A stretch of DNA of 64,000 nt from Mortierella sp. BCC40632 (GCA_011634665.1 WAEK01000029.1:125001-189000), one strand, 5' to 3'; shown: positions 29,043 to 41,173, numbered from the stretch's first letter. The notes: generated by a model from the sequence alone, not told the origin. Made by a program: numbers and translations.

Positions 29043-29288
29043 TCACCGTTTTTGGCATTTCAACCGTCTCTCTTTCTCTATTGGGCAAAGCAGCAAGATG
29101 GGCGTGAGAGGAATGGAGTGGTTCTCTAACAACCCTTTTTTTTCTGCTGATGAATGAAATGACTGAATGGAGGACTGGATGGACTTGCTGACATAGGACT
29201 TGTCCAGTGAGGAAGAGTAGAGGAGAAGGCGCATGTGGCTTCTTGAGTCTGTGGGCGGTGGAGGTGAGTTGGTTGCCATGCTGGCCAT
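28897..29288 (-). CDS. Possible small two-exon gene divergent from the CDGSH gene
   Basis: On the minus strand a start near 29288 (MASMATNSPPPPTDSRSH) opens a frame continuing with LLYSSSLDKSYVSKSIQSS. A putative intron (GTTAGAG to CCAATAG, about 29136-29088) joins it in phase to a second frame (ERETVEMPKTVMSKSGIL) ending near 28897, for about 110 aa. The donor is not consensus and no domain was recognised. It would share a promoter of about 230 bp with the CDGSH gene. Confidence 0.25.
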
Positions 29289-29331
29289 GGCAGCCACCCG
29301 ATAAACTCCTTAACTCGTGAGAAAGTGAGAG

Positions 29332-29339
29332 CTATATAG
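29332..29339 (+). promoter_or_regulatory. TATA-like element between divergent frames
   Basis: CTATATAGT lies about 190 nt upstream of the CDGSH start codon, with CT-rich sequence following it. It is palindromic enough that either direction could use it. Confidence 0.35.
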
Positions 29340-29524
29340 TCCTACCGGACTGACTCCATTCCTCCTTCTCCATTCATTGCCAACCCCACACATCAGCCCA
29401 ACCTCTCCTCTCTTTCTCGATATACTAGCCTTCTCCCCCCACCCCTCTTCTCCCATTCCAATCCCATTTCTTTCATTCTCTCATTTGGTCTCATTCTCAG
29501 TCCTCATTCAAGTCACCTCAAACC

Positions 29525-30268
29525 ATGCCCGTCGATATCGAAGACCTCGGCCATCTCTCTCGGAAACCCAAAGTCACCAATGTATGGTCGAACTCAACTC
29601 CGCTTCTCTCCCAGGCAGTGCCTCTCTCTGCCTCTCTCTCACTCCCACACTCTCGCTCTCTCTCGGAGATCCTCTCCGGACATTTCCCACTCCAGTCACT
29701 GATCTCTTTTGGCCTGCTACCCTTTCTTAGTATAATCCGTGCACAGTTCGTAATCTCCGTCCTGGATCAATCAAGGAATGGTGCACCTGCGGCCTAACCA
29801 AAAAGGGACCATGGTAAGAGACTCAGTCCTTTCCAGGCTCAGGAAAAAGGGTAAAAGAAGCAATGCCTGTGCTCACCTTTTGGACGATCCATCCAACTCG
29901 ACTCGTTAGGTGCGATGGCAAATCTCACAAAGGCACCTCGTTCAAGCCTCTCCGCTGGCGAGTCCCTGACGGAAAGAATACCCAGACAATGTATAGCATC
30001 TGTGATTGTCGGTACACCACCCGACCTCCGTAAGTTGCCTTGAGTCTGGTTTTTTTTTTTTTTTTTTTACCATTACTATTGGCTGTTTGGTTTGTTTTGT
30101 CTTGAAGTTTGAAACGATGGATCACTCAATCGAGCATACATTGCCCCCTTTGGCCATATTGATCAACTTTTACTAGATACTGTGACGGTATCCGTAAGTC
30201 TTTTGCCATGAGTAGCAACTATCTCTCCTTTGTTTCGCATCTTCAGGAACTATCACTTACGACTCGGA

Positions 30269-30303
<35 letters not shown>

Positions 30304-30753
30304 GACTACGACCTTCCACTAAGATACCTCAAAAAGATCAAGGATTGTCCAAAAGCCCCACATGATCCCACTGTTACTAAGCTTTGTGAGGAATGTGGCT
30401 GGGCTGGACCTCGTGAATCATGGCCAGAGCTGCCTTCGACCGATTCTGATGATGAATCCAGTCTCTCAGACTCGGATCTCGATGAAGAGGATCTTGCAAA
30501 GAAGAAGCAACTCCAGGAAGAGACCGCCTCGAAGCGGGCAGCGGCCAATCAGCCCAAGATTGAGGTCCAAGTCCAACCGACATGCCACTCACAGGACAAT
30601 GGGAATGAAGGATCAGGAATAGAGATGGATGTAGACGAAAAGTCTCAGGATGGGGTTTCTTACAAGATTGGATGCAGTGGAGCATGTCAAACGGATCCTT
30701 CCGAGATTAGCAAAATGGCAGCAGAGATCCAACGTGTCAATCTTTCTTCATAA
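29525..30753 (+). CDS. CDGSH iron-sulfur domain protein with two motifs (CISD3/MiNT-like)
   Basis: Exons: 29525-29581, 29731-29813, 29910-30029, 30177-30193, 30305-30753; phases agree, 241 aa. Two CDGSH-type motifs, each expected to bind a [2Fe-2S] cluster through three Cys and one His. Motif 1 is C37, C39, C48 and H53 (CTCGLTKKGPWCDGKSH), with one extra residue before the His. Motif 2 is C78, C80, C89 and H93 (CDCRYTTRPPYCDGIH), with standard spacing. Two motifs in a short soluble protein resemble the mitochondrial CISD3 class rather than membrane-anchored mitoNEET. A tail of about 140 residues, acidic and Ser-rich, with CEECGW and an ending like MAAEIQRVNLSS, is unusual for the family. Motif 2 is assembled only by including the 17-nt exon. 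AATAAA at 30843-30848 suits a polyadenylation signal. I see no obvious targeting sequence. Confidence 0.88.
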
Positions 30754-33700
30754 TCCAGGATTGTTTATGGAAATGTGTGTTGGGAAGAGAGACGAGGTTT
30801 TTCTCCATCAGCCATAAAAAACTATCGTATCTGTAAATGCAGAATAAACCCTCTAGGCACCACTACCTTGATCTTGTAGACTCTTGGTAAAGATGATTAG
30901 GGATCCTATACCTTTTTTCTTCCTCATAAAAAATATATTAGTCCCATTCTCTCGTTGCTTTAGGCGCGCTTTACCATCACAAACGGACGGAGAATATTGA
31001 ACACCGGTCAGCATAAACCATCAGGGACATTTGGAGTTTGACCCATCCAGATGAGAAGGCCAGTCGGGAGGCGGCTGATATCACAATATGCTACTCCAAG
31101 GGGAGGACTTGATTGGCTCCTGTTCATCGATCTAACACAGCCTCCACTGCAAACCGCTCTCCGTCACAATCCGGCCAATTCTATTGAGACCATCACTTTT
31201 TTTCCCTGTTCCTTCTCCACCACCTCTTCCCAGTAGCGATTGGTGGCCATGCTTGCTTTGTTTCTTTGAAGTCGAGCGCATAGCGGGAAAGAGTTCTTCA
31301 CTGACAGTCTCCTTCTCCCCCTCTTCCTCCTCCCTCCTTCAACTGTTTCCATATTCGTACAATTGCCTTAATTGCAAACGTCCTTTTTCTTTTTTTTTTT
31401 TTTCACTCTCTCACTAATTATTAACGATATTTTTCATCCCAAAAGATCCTAAGTGACTCTTGTCAAAATAATACACACAAGACTCTTTCCTGGATTGTTC
31501 CTCCCCGTCAACTCTGTGAAGGAGATGAGGGAAGGGAGAAGGGAGGGGGGGGGGAGATAGTTGTAGAAGAACCAGACTATGGAACAGGAATAATGAAGAA
31601 GACTGAGTGTGAGAGAGCAAGAAACACCTCTTTAGTAAAAAAAAAAAAAAAAAATGAGCCACAAAGTCTTTGTCTAGTTCTTGTTCTTTCCTCACTTACT
31701 CTCTCTCTCTCTCTCTTTTTTTTTTTTTTTTTTTTCTCCCTTCCTCCTTCTGCCCCCTTCTTCGCTCGAGAACAAATGAAATATTCGTCAAGGACATTTT
31801 TTGGACTCCACCTAAAAGAACGAACTCTTCGAAACCAGTGCTCGTCCAATGATTCAGGGGGGAGGAGAGAGAGGGGGAACTGGGATAGAAGTAAAAGACT
31901 GGGTCCTCTCAGCGACCAATACGCAGAAAATGAAAGTGAAGAGTATGAAGGAGGAGGGAGGAGGAAGAGGAAGGGAAGGTGATATTCTTTATATGAAAAA
32001 GCACAATTAGGCACACAGGTATGCAACATTAGGGTAGTGTGGGCCAGGGTCCTGGACGACAACGACATTCAAAAGCTGAAGAATAGTGGAGCAGCGAGCT
32101 ACTACGCTCAAAGGATAATTCACCGGATAATTAGCATTAAGTTAACAGGCAGTGTCTAATGAGAAAGGAGAAGATTTCTAAGGCAGTATGCAGTCCATCC
32201 GTAGAAGCGCTTACATTACTGGATTCTCCTTCCTTACCACATTACGAAGAAGGAGAGAGGAAGGAAGGGGAACAGTAGGTGGGTAGATGGGGAAGGAGGG
32301 GGGAGGGGAGCATGAATAGGGAACTAAGGATGGACAATTCGTTGTCCACAGGCTTGCTTCCCAAGCTGACCTGTTCTCGTTTAGCAAACACGCTTGCATG
32401 CCCTGTTGTCAGTGGACATTTGTACCGAAACCACGATCGATAGAGGGCCCGACCTTGAAAAATAGCCGCAATATATGAGGCTGTTTATTATTGCAACGCG
32501 TACCATAAGCATCTTGTTTATCGTGAATGTGAATAGGGTCTAACGGGCCGTAGAAGAATCAATCTCCGACATGCTTCCTTGCGTTACAGAGTGAATACAG
32601 AGAGATACATTGCGGCAAAGGGCGTCAGGGAGCGTCGAAACAGCAATGAAAAAAAAAGTAAATATATACGCTCTCCTCCTTAATCTTTGAGAGAGAAAGG
32701 TTCGCTGTGGGCTGCTCTAAAAAAGAATGAGATGGAAACCAGGAGATGCTGTTGTCCGTGGACCGTTGGCTATTCAATTTTTTTTGCGCGGGTAATGTGC
32801 AGCATCTCTTTTTTTCCCACTTTCTCACTTTCTCTCTTTCTCTCTTTCTCTCTCTTTCTCCCTCTCCAATCTTTTTTCTTCCCCTTTCTTCCCCCCTGTT
32901 GTCGTTGAATTGGGCCACAGACAAAGATATAAAGGTAAGCCCCAGACTGCATCACCGCAGCTGTCTAATCTTTCCCTTCCCCCCACCCTCCAGCCTACTT
33001 GCTCATACCTGGCTTTGCTATCAGGGTGTACTCTTTCTTGGCGCCACGCCAGCCTCCCACGTACTCCCTCTCCTCTATTCTACTCTCTCTCCCTTTCTCT
33101 ACTCTTGACGTCTAAAAAAGTAAACGAATTTGTCTCGGTAAGGTGCATTTGTGGCCTGGTCAAAAATAGGCGCCATGTCCCTTTTCCTCCCCTGAAGCTG
33201 AGTGGACAACAGCAGCACAAAGACCACAGAGGGACCGGCCATTGCCCCGGGAAGCTTCAGCCCGATGCAGCGATGCATGGCCCATTAGACAACTGGATGC
33301 ACCTTGAAACCTGCTTGGTGTCTGGGGTGCCTGGCATGCTGCATTTTTTCTCCCCGCGGACCTGCTTGCAGGCTCAATCCTTCGTCGCTGGCCTCTCACG
33401 CCCTCTCATGCCCTCCTCACCCCCCATGGCTCAGCCTTGCATCCAATGCTGTCTTTTGTGCAAAGGCCGTATTGCATTTTGTGCACCCTTTTTTTTTTAA
33501 CTTCCTCCTCATGGGCAATGGCCGCACGGGCAACCAACGCCTTCCCCCCACTTGTTTCTTCTTTTCCGCTCCCGCGCCAATCTGACGATGAAGGTCAACG
33601 TCGATCATCCACAGGATCCACAGCGGCATCCACAGTGAGGGGAGGTCCAAAGGTCAATGGCTCGATAAAAATAGCCGCTTCGTCAGGCTATTGTTGTGTG

Positions 33701-33770
33701 TTGGTCGCGACGTTTTTTCACCTCTTGTCGTCGCACCCCTCCTCTCCTCCTTCCCATTCTCTCTACCGCT

Positions 33771-33810
<40 letters not shown>

Positions 33811-34150
33811 TTTCCTTTCATTTTCTCGCGCTCTCTCTGGTTCTCTTTTTCTCTTTCCCTTCTTCCAGCTTTGGACCTCTCTCTCCCCCTCTCTCCCTCC
33901 TTCTTTCCTTCCTTCCGTCACCAACCAGGGACGTTGCTCTTCCGAAGCAGTCTTCTCCAGCCTGTGAGATCCCATGTTGGACAGTATCTGTTGAGGAAGG
34001 TCACTTCTCACCCCCGCTCTCCACCGCTCGGATGTTACCCCTTAGCCAGCACTACGGACAAGGAATAAAACAAGTCCACAAATCTGCAACACCCTTTTAC
34101 CGCTTTTCGTCTCTCTTCTTTTCCCTCCTTTCTCTCTTCTCTTTCTCTCT

Positions 34151-34202
34151 CTCTTCTTCTTCTTCTTCTTCTTCTTCTTCTTCTTCTTCTTCTTCTTCTT
34201 CT

Positions 34203-34258
<56 letters not shown>
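34151..34258 (+). repeat. (TTC)n followed by (CT)n microsatellite
   Basis: About 18 TTC units run directly into about 26 CT units, some 540 nt upstream of the start at 34796. Confidence 0.9.
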
Positions 34259-34262
<4 letters not shown>

Positions 34263-34519
34263 TCAGTAACGAACTAACGCCTACGACGACCCCTTTCCTT
34301 CTGTCTCTCACTGACTCTTGTCCTCTTTTTGTCCGCCACTCCTTCGACCCCGCCTTCTCCTCCTCCCTCCTCCTCCTTCTAGCCTTTGCATACCCCATCC
34401 ACACTTTCTGCCCTCGAATCTCATCCCATCCTCTTTCTCTACAGCCTCCTGCAACGAACTACTCACTCCACAACGCCAAGTTCAAGAGCCACGCCCTCCA
34501 GTCCTTCTCACGACCACAC

Positions 34520-34645
34520 ACAGACACACACGCCATTCACACACGCCATTCACACACGCCATACCCTTTTCTCTTACAATACACACACGCCATTCACACA
34601 CGCCATACCCTTTTCTCTTACAATACACACACGCACACACACATA
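34520..34645 (+). repeat. CACACACGCCATT / CCATACCCTTTTCTCTTACAA tandem repeats
   Basis: The 12-14-nt unit with CACACACGCCATTCA recurs, and a longer unit (GCCATACCCTTTTCTCTTAC) occurs twice (about 34558 and 34601). It lies in the leader of the downstream gene. Confidence 0.8.
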
Positions 34646-34795
34646 CCACCACTACTACGACATCTTGACCACGATCTATTTTATATACCACTCGAGGCGA
34701 CTTTTTCTTACTTTTCTCTCATTCATTTTTAGCATCTGTCACGAACTCTATATCTCTCAATCAGTTCTTTCCACGAAAACAACAAAGAATTCACT

Positions 34796-37369
34796 ATGTC
34801 ACGCTCTAGTCAATCACAAAAGACTCTTACCATCCTCCGACACGAGGCCCGACTTCGGAAATATGCTCTGTTGACGTTTGGTGCGCAGGGAACACAGGAT
34901 CTAGCCGTCCTTGGGGCCATCTTGGGCAACAACATTCGAGAAATCGGTCGGTATCGAGTCACTTGCGATGGAACAACGATCCATGGCAAGTTTTCCATCT
35001 ATGAATTGGTTCACTTTGGCGTTCTCTTTGCAACCGGTCGTAGTAGTAGCCATGCCCACAAGAAGAGACGCCGTCCAAATCATCGTCCCAGTCGTCCTTG
35101 TCACCAACAGGATGAGGAGATAGCAACGACGATGGCAGAGAAAAGTGGAAAAGAAGAGCAATCAGGTTTGTGCGTGGAGGCCCCGCGGATCTATCCGACT
35201 ATGCTTGCCAATCTCTTCCCGACTCTCGTCTTCAAGACCCTTCGGAAAAGATCGGTCCGTCCCCAAAAGTTTCAACATGATGATGAGGAGGATGAAGACT
35301 TGGCCACCGTCACCTCTCCTGGAAGCAGTAGCAGCAGCAGCAGCAGCAGCAGCAAGGATATGCGTGAACAGAGCAGCATTCATCCTCTGGTCCAGACAGA
35401 AGAAGCGCAGAGAGCGATAGCCAAAGTGCCTAGTCCACCGATGACCTTGTCATCTTCGCCTACCTTCAGCCTGCAGTCGCAGATGCAGGATCCATCTACT
35501 CAGTCATCACACTTGCAGGACATGGACCCACCCACCCAGTCTCTTGACCTTGCATCAAAAGTACGAGCTGACGACAAGGATGAGGACGATGCAGGCGCAG
35601 ACGTAGTCGGAGATGCAGACGATGCTACGGACGTCATTCCGCGACGGGAGTCCGACTGTCCTTGTACTCCCACCCCCTGCCTCCAGCAGATGCAGCAACA
35701 GCAGTCAACTCTGCAGTCATCACACCCACAACAACAACCAATGCAGGGGGGTGACCAGTCGGATCCATTGCTGATCACCTCGGATGTGGTTCTGGCCACC
35801 TTGATCCGAAAACATTTGTATCGGGTTCAGGATTTACCTCTTCCGCAAGAACTCAGTTTCTTGGGGGCAGTCAGTCTCCCCTTACCTTCTTCCTTGCGAG
35901 CTATGCATGTTGCTTGGACGATTGATTTTCTAAGGACCAAGACCACCACCCCACGTCGACTTCGTCAACAACAACGAAGGCGATCGCTTTGGTGCGCTGG
36001 GGAGGAGGAGGAAGGGCGTAGCAGAAACCTTTCATCTGGATGGCCAGAGCTATTTGGAGGACTCGAGTTCCGACCTGAGGTCTATGCCTACAAGATGGGC
36101 CTCGCTCGTGTCGCCCGGTTCCAAGAGCAGCAACAGAAACAACAACAACAACAACAACAGCAACAGCAACAACAGCAACAGCAATCGGGTCTGGAGAGTC
36201 CCTCCAAAAGACGGGGCCTGCCTGCCGACGTCATCCCAGAGGAGAGCGAAGAGGATTTGGAGCGGCTTGAAGGGGAAGAGCCCATGCGCTCGGACCAAGA
36301 AACGACCGCTGATGCTGAAGTCAATCAGATTTCGACCTCAACCCCAACTATGACCATGATGACAGCCACGATCACTCACACAAGCACATCTTCATCATCC
36401 CTGTATACCTCAACACCACCCTGTTTGCCTAGTCTTGACTTGACCCTATATGATAACAAACGTCTAGTGCAGCAACTTCTCGCACTCGAAAACAAGGTCC
36501 CGCGAGCAGTTCGACAATGGGCCAAGGCCGCCCGTCAATGCTTTGCCGAAGATTTGTTACATGAAGATGGACTAGTTCAAGAATGGGTAGATCGTCGACG
36601 AATCCAGGTGGTACTTCATTGTACGGGCTCTACTTCAGTTGGGACCTCCTCCTTGTTCTTGGCGGGCTTGAGTAGCCATTTGAACAATGGGTGTGGTGTT
36701 GGTGGTCTCAACAGGATGGGATGCTGGGACAATAATAGTCATAATAATAGTTATCACAACCGCCAAAACAGCGGCGGGGATGGTACAAGACGAAGACGTC
36801 CACCCTCCTTGACCCTTGTATCACCGCATTGGTTGGATCAGGCACAACGGTGTCATCGACCCCGAGGAGGTCCTGCTCTCAAGACACCGTCTAGTACCTC
36901 TCCCGCAGCGACAAATGTTCTGACCTCCTCGTCCCAGGCCATAGCAGCGGACCAAGACAAAGGGGCTGGAACGTTCACAACAACGACGGCGACGACGAGC
37001 CCTTCTCCAGCGATCACGCCCACCGTTTCCACTGTTACGGGTCCTACTTGCTTTGCAGAAGGTGAACGAGTCAAATCTCCTCTACAACAGCAACAGCAGC
37101 AACAGCAGCAGCAGCAACAGAGTCCACTACACCGAGCTAGTTCACAACAGCCTTCCACAGCACGACGGTCGAGGCCCTCTAGTGCATTGGCCAATGGTTC
37201 AGGAGGAGGAGGATGGAGTCGGACTGGGTCAAACAAGGGCACGCACCGGATCAGTACATCTCAACAAATGTTAAGCATGCATCTTTGGCTCAGTCTTTTG
37301 GTCTCGCCCATGAGTCCCGAGCGAATGGTCAAGGATCAGTTTGGTTTTCTGGACTCTCCTCTTCAATGA
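34796..37369 (+). CDS. Uncharacterised glutamine-rich protein, intronless
   Basis: Uninterrupted frame of 857 aa from ATG (context ACTATGTC) to TGA. The first ~80 residues look folded (TILRHEARLRKYALLTFG, then GNNIREIGRYRVTCDG and IYELVHFGVLFATG). Further protein-like blocks are around residues 115-145 (RIYPTMLANLFPTLVFKTL), 320-380 (TLIRKHLYRVQDLPLPQELS) and 550-605 (ALENKVPRAVRQWAKAARQC). They are separated by Ser runs, acidic stretches, two poly-Gln tracts (DNA 36127-36183 and 37083-37122) and a Thr-rich C-terminal third. A basic patch (HKKRRRPNHR) could be a nuclear localisation signal. The composition suggests a regulatory or scaffold protein, but no domain was recognised and no function is assigned. 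Confidence 0.75.
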   Translation: MSRSSQSQKTLTILRHEARLRKYALLTFGAQGTQDLAVLGAILGNNIREIGRYRVTCDGTTIHGKFSIYELVHFGVLFATGRSSSHAHKKRRRPNHRPSRPCHQQDEEIATTMAEKSGKEEQSGLCVEAPRIYPTMLANLFPTLVFKTLRKRSVRPQKFQHDDEEDEDLATVTSPGSSSSSSSSSSKDMREQSSIHPLVQTEEAQRAIAKVPSPPMTLSSSPTFSLQSQMQDPSTQSSHLQDMDPPTQSLDLASKVRADDKDEDDAGADVVGDADDATDVIPRRESDCPCTPTPCLQQMQQQQSTLQSSHPQQQPMQGGDQSDPLLITSDVVLATLIRKHLYRVQDLPLPQELSFLGAVSLPLPSSLRAMHVAWTIDFLRTKTTTPRRLRQQQRRRSLWCAGEEEEGRSRNLSSGWPELFGGLEFRPEVYAYKMGLARVARFQEQQQKQQQQQQQQQQQQQQQSGLESPSKRRGLPADVIPEESEEDLERLEGEEPMRSDQETTADAEVNQISTSTPTMTMMTATITHTSTSSSSLYTSTPPCLPSLDLTLYDNKRLVQQLLALENKVPRAVRQWAKAARQCFAEDLLHEDGLVQEWVDRRRIQVVLHCTGSTSVGTSSLFLAGLSSHLNNGCGVGGLNRMGCWDNNSHNNSYHNRQNSGGDGTRRRRPPSLTLVSPHWLDQAQRCHRPRGGPALKTPSSTSPAATNVLTSSSQAIAADQDKGAGTFTTTTATTSPSPAITPTVSTVTGPTCFAEGERVKSPLQQQQQQQQQQQQSPLHRASSQQPSTARRSRPSSALANGSGGGGWSRTGSNKGTHRISTSQQMLSMHLWLSLLVSPMSPERMVKDQFGFLDSPLQ
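36127..36183 (+). repeat. CAA/CAG tract encoding poly-Gln
   Basis: Mixed CAA and CAG codons encode about 17 Gln. The mixture of codons makes it less prone to slippage than pure CAG. A second tract lies at 37083-37122. Confidence 0.9.
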
Positions 37370-37422
37370 ATTATGATATGATCCAAAAGAAAAAAGAAAA
37401 AAAGAAAAAGAGTGTCATGATC

Positions 37423-37461
<39 letters not shown>

Positions 37462-37500
37462 CCTTTGCAAACACATGTCTCGCCCATTTAACAAATAGTG

Positions 37501-37547
<47 letters not shown>

Positions 37548-37923
37548 ATTGACACGCCATCTATTTTTTTTTTATAAAAAAAAAAAGTAAAAGAAAAGAA
37601 AAAAAAAAAAAAAAAGAGAAAGAGAGAGAGAGAGAGACTTGAGAGTGATCAGACCGCGTCTTCATTCGGATTTCTGATAAAAAAAAAAAAAAATGTCTGT
37701 GGTTGACCAAAAAAGGAAAAAAAATTATTATTATTATTATTATTGCAGGAATGAGAAAGAAAGAAAAAGGAAAAAAAAAAAAAACAACAACAACAACAAC
37801 AACAACAGCAACAACAACAACAACAAGGAGGGCGAAAAAAGAACGATTAAAAGAACCGCCATAAAAAAAAAAAAAAAGAAGGGAAGGAAGGAAGGAAGGA
37901 AGGAAGGAAGGAAGGAAGGAAGG

Positions 37924-37956
<33 letters not shown>

Positions 37957-38051
37957 AGAATGTAGAAAGTAAAAAATGAAAGTAGAAGAAAGAGTAACAT
38001 ACATGGTGAGGATAATAAATTGGATAGGGGTCAAACAAGGGAAAATAGATA

Positions 38052-38082
<31 letters not shown>

Positions 38083-38116
38083 TTGAAAAGTTCCTGCTGT
38101 TACTGTTATCGACCCT
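37370..38116. other. Low-complexity intergenic between convergent genes
   Basis: Between the stop codons of two convergent genes: poly-T (37430-37461), (CT)n (37503-37543), poly-A runs, (TTA)n (37727-37744), (AAC)n (about 37785-37826), (GGAA)n (37880-37925) and an adjacent T18-A14 block (38052-38082) able to form a hairpin. No coding capacity. It may hold the overlapping 3' ends of both genes. Confidence 0.75.
37880..37925 (+). repeat. (GGAA)n microsatellite
   Basis: About eleven perfect GGAA units flanked by poly-A. Confidence 0.9.
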
Positions 38117-41084
38117 TTAGGACGGACGACTCAGTGGTGGCGGCGGTGAAGGTGGTACTTGGTCATATTGCTCCTGCTTCACAGGAACAAGACGCGTCGG
38201 CTCCCGTCGGACCGATTCAAGTCGAGGTTCTTGTTTAACAGGCACAAGTCGAGGATCCAGTGATCTCGTGTCTCTTCCTTCCATGAGTCGTCCCTCCTTC
38301 TCCATTCTTCTTTGCCCTGCTTCATGGCTTAGCTCGGGAGTGGCCACATGTCGACTCATCCCTCGAGCTCCAATCATGCCATCTCTTCCAATGCTATCTC
38401 CCTGTCGACGATCCACACTTCTTTCTCTTTCCGCTGTCAGATCGATCTCTTGTCTACTGGGGTGTTGTGGCGGTGGCTGTGGTCGCGCACCAAGATGTGG
38501 CTGTGCCGGTCGTGACGGTGGCTGTGGCGGTCGCGTTGGCGTTTGGTCAATGTTGGATGACCCGTTCAAAGGTGATCCTCCGACCGCTGCAGAGGTCGAG
38601 ACAGTTCGCCGGAGAGAGTCTGGCGAAGGGTGATCTGCTTCTCCAGATAGATCGATGACATGGCTGGGTCGATTCACTCCCTCTATACGTCCTCCGCCGC
38701 CGCCAACCCGGGAGAGCGACGATGGAGGTGCTGGAGGTCCTGTCCTCGAGATGGGGTGTGGAGGGGCTGGACGCGCGACAAGAGTTGGACTTCGGTGGAC
38801 CATTGGTGGGGTGGAGCGAGTCGATCCTGAATGAATGGTTGATGATGGAGGGTATTGGGGGCGCGTCGCCATCTCTTCAAGTACGGGGACGGATGCACCC
38901 CGGCGAGGATCGTATTCCTCATGTCGATACCGATGTGAGGATGGCTGTCGGTGGTCTTGTCCTCGTAAAGGCATATGAGTAATAGGTGGATGCAGATCCG
39001 ATTCTTCCCAGGGCTGTAGCCTTGCATTCTTGACGGGTCGTCCACGAGAGTCTGCGTAACCACCTGATTCGGAAGGCGGCGGTGGACGCTTCCGCGGAGG
39101 GTAATCTTCATAGGGATCCCTCATCAGAGCAGGGTCCTCAAGATATGGATCCGTTTGGTAGTGGTGAAGGCGAGGACGAGTGGGCGGTCCTGGGGATGGA
39201 ACAGGACGAGGTCCAGAGGTCTCGTGACTATACCGTGACCCTGGAGGAGAATCATATTGGTCGGGTGGCTGGTTTCGATAGTCTGATGGCGGGTAGTCTC
39301 TTGGGTCCCTGTCTGGTCGAGCGGACCATCCATTCCGATCCAAGTAGGAGTGTGAGTGTTGTTGGTCTGGGAGAGATCGGGTGTCATGTGCCCTGGACGG
39401 CTCTCGTCCAGCAAAGGGGTAATGTCGACTCTCTTCGCTTACTGGTGGCCCTCCAGGAGCGCTCGGTCGAAGAGGCTCTCGTGGAGGGGCATGTCGATCG
39501 ATAGAAGGGTATTTTGGTGGTAATCCTGAAGCTGCAGCCACAGGTTCTTCTAATTTAGTTGAATGACCTCCATTGGGCTGTAGACCCTCGGGTCCGAACC
39601 CAGGGAGAAATCGTGGACGACGATCAGGGTCCTGGTGACTAGGACGGTATGATCGACCAGTTTTCGGATGCTCTGCGCCTCTTGTACGATTAGATGGGTA
39701 CTGGGATGCTCCATAGTGTCCGTGGTCTAGATTCTCAAGTTCGGCCTCATAGGCCATTTCCACGTACTCGCCTTTGTAATCGCTCACAAACTTTTTATAC
39801 TTTGGTTCACTCTGCAGCTCCCGCTCATGAAAGCGTCTCTTCCTTCGTTTTTCCTCATTCAGCTGGTCGATGAACTGTTGTTGGTGCTGAAGGTCTCTGG
39901 CCTGTTCAAGTTTAAGATCAGGCTCTTCATGATCCGAAGAGTAGGGTCTTCCATGGATTCGCCTGTTGGAGCGGAGGTCGAGAGTGGAGTGGACGGAAGA
40001 GTCATCATGAGAGCGCTGGAGGGCTCGATGTGGATGCTGATGCTGGAGCTGATTCTGGCCTTCAGGGAACAAGAAGGCCAAGTCGATCTCTACTTCCTTG
40101 CGACTGAGACCACGAGGAGCCTTGAACCGAGGCACCTTGGGCCCAGGCCGAACCTTGCAGATTTCACAATCACTACATTCCGATCCTGAGCTTGAGTACG
40201 AGTCATAGCTGGAGCAACTCTCGCCACAAGAGACAGCTTCAAGATCCTCGAGTGGGTTATCTTTGGCGGCGCGTGTTTTCTTTTTTGATTTCTTGCGCAT
40301 CAGAGATGGAGCCTTGGTGGACCGATGGTACTCCTGCTTGATCTTGTTGATACGGCTCTGGACCATGTCTATAATGGTTCGTCTAGCAGTCACTTGACCA
40401 GACTGTATGCCAAATCCATCAGGATGGACGTTGCCGGTAAATAGTAGCCAACCAGTCCCCCCCTTCCCTTGTCAGTGGACAAAAAGGAGTAGTGTCATGC
40501 GAAGCATATATGGATTTATAAAAATAAAAATAAAAAAAAAATGGGGTAGACAGAGGACAAATGGCATATCACAGGGGTGCTCTTACGTGATATTGATCAT
40601 TAGCCGCTTTGCAGGCCGCTTGAAAGGCATTCTCGTGCATCCGCATGGTATATTCCCTCTGTGCCTCAATAATAGACCGACGGGCCTGCTTCCGCTTTTC
40701 GATCGCCCTGAGTTCTGCGAGGAGATCCGGATGTATTCCGGCGTTGATCTGCACCTCTTCATCGTCTAGGTCCCGAGTCTTTTTGACATATGCCCTGGTA
40801 ACCATTTCAAAGAGTGAAATTGACCAGCGTTAGGATCTTGGCAGTTATAAAGTAATCATTTCAAAGAATCAAGTAGATCGTAAGGATGCCCAACCTTTTC
40901 CTCATCTCTTTGTATTCCAAAGAGGCCTCAGTCAGTAGAGATTTGGTACGTCGATGTTCTCTCTTCAGATCCAGCGTCACGCTATCATCGTCTTCACTGC
41001 TTTCATCCGTAGCAGACATGTGTCCCGCCAAATTGAGGGTCAATTCTTCAATGTCGGCTAGATAGAATAGGGGACGACATTAAG

Positions 41085-41120
<36 letters not shown>

Positions 41121-41123
41121 GAC

Positions 41124-41173
<50 letters not shown>

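Larger units (their letters stand above)
30754..34795. other. Four-kilobase gene-free region upstream of the Gln-rich gene
   Basis: No convincing gene on either strand. It holds poly-T and CT blocks (31390-31403, 31700-31740, 32815-32870, 33775-33810), a (TTC)n-(CT)n block at 34151-34258, and CACACACGCCATT-type repeats at about 34520-34640. From about 33700 to 34790 the plus strand is pyrimidine-rich, as before the other plus-strand genes. Confidence 0.65.
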
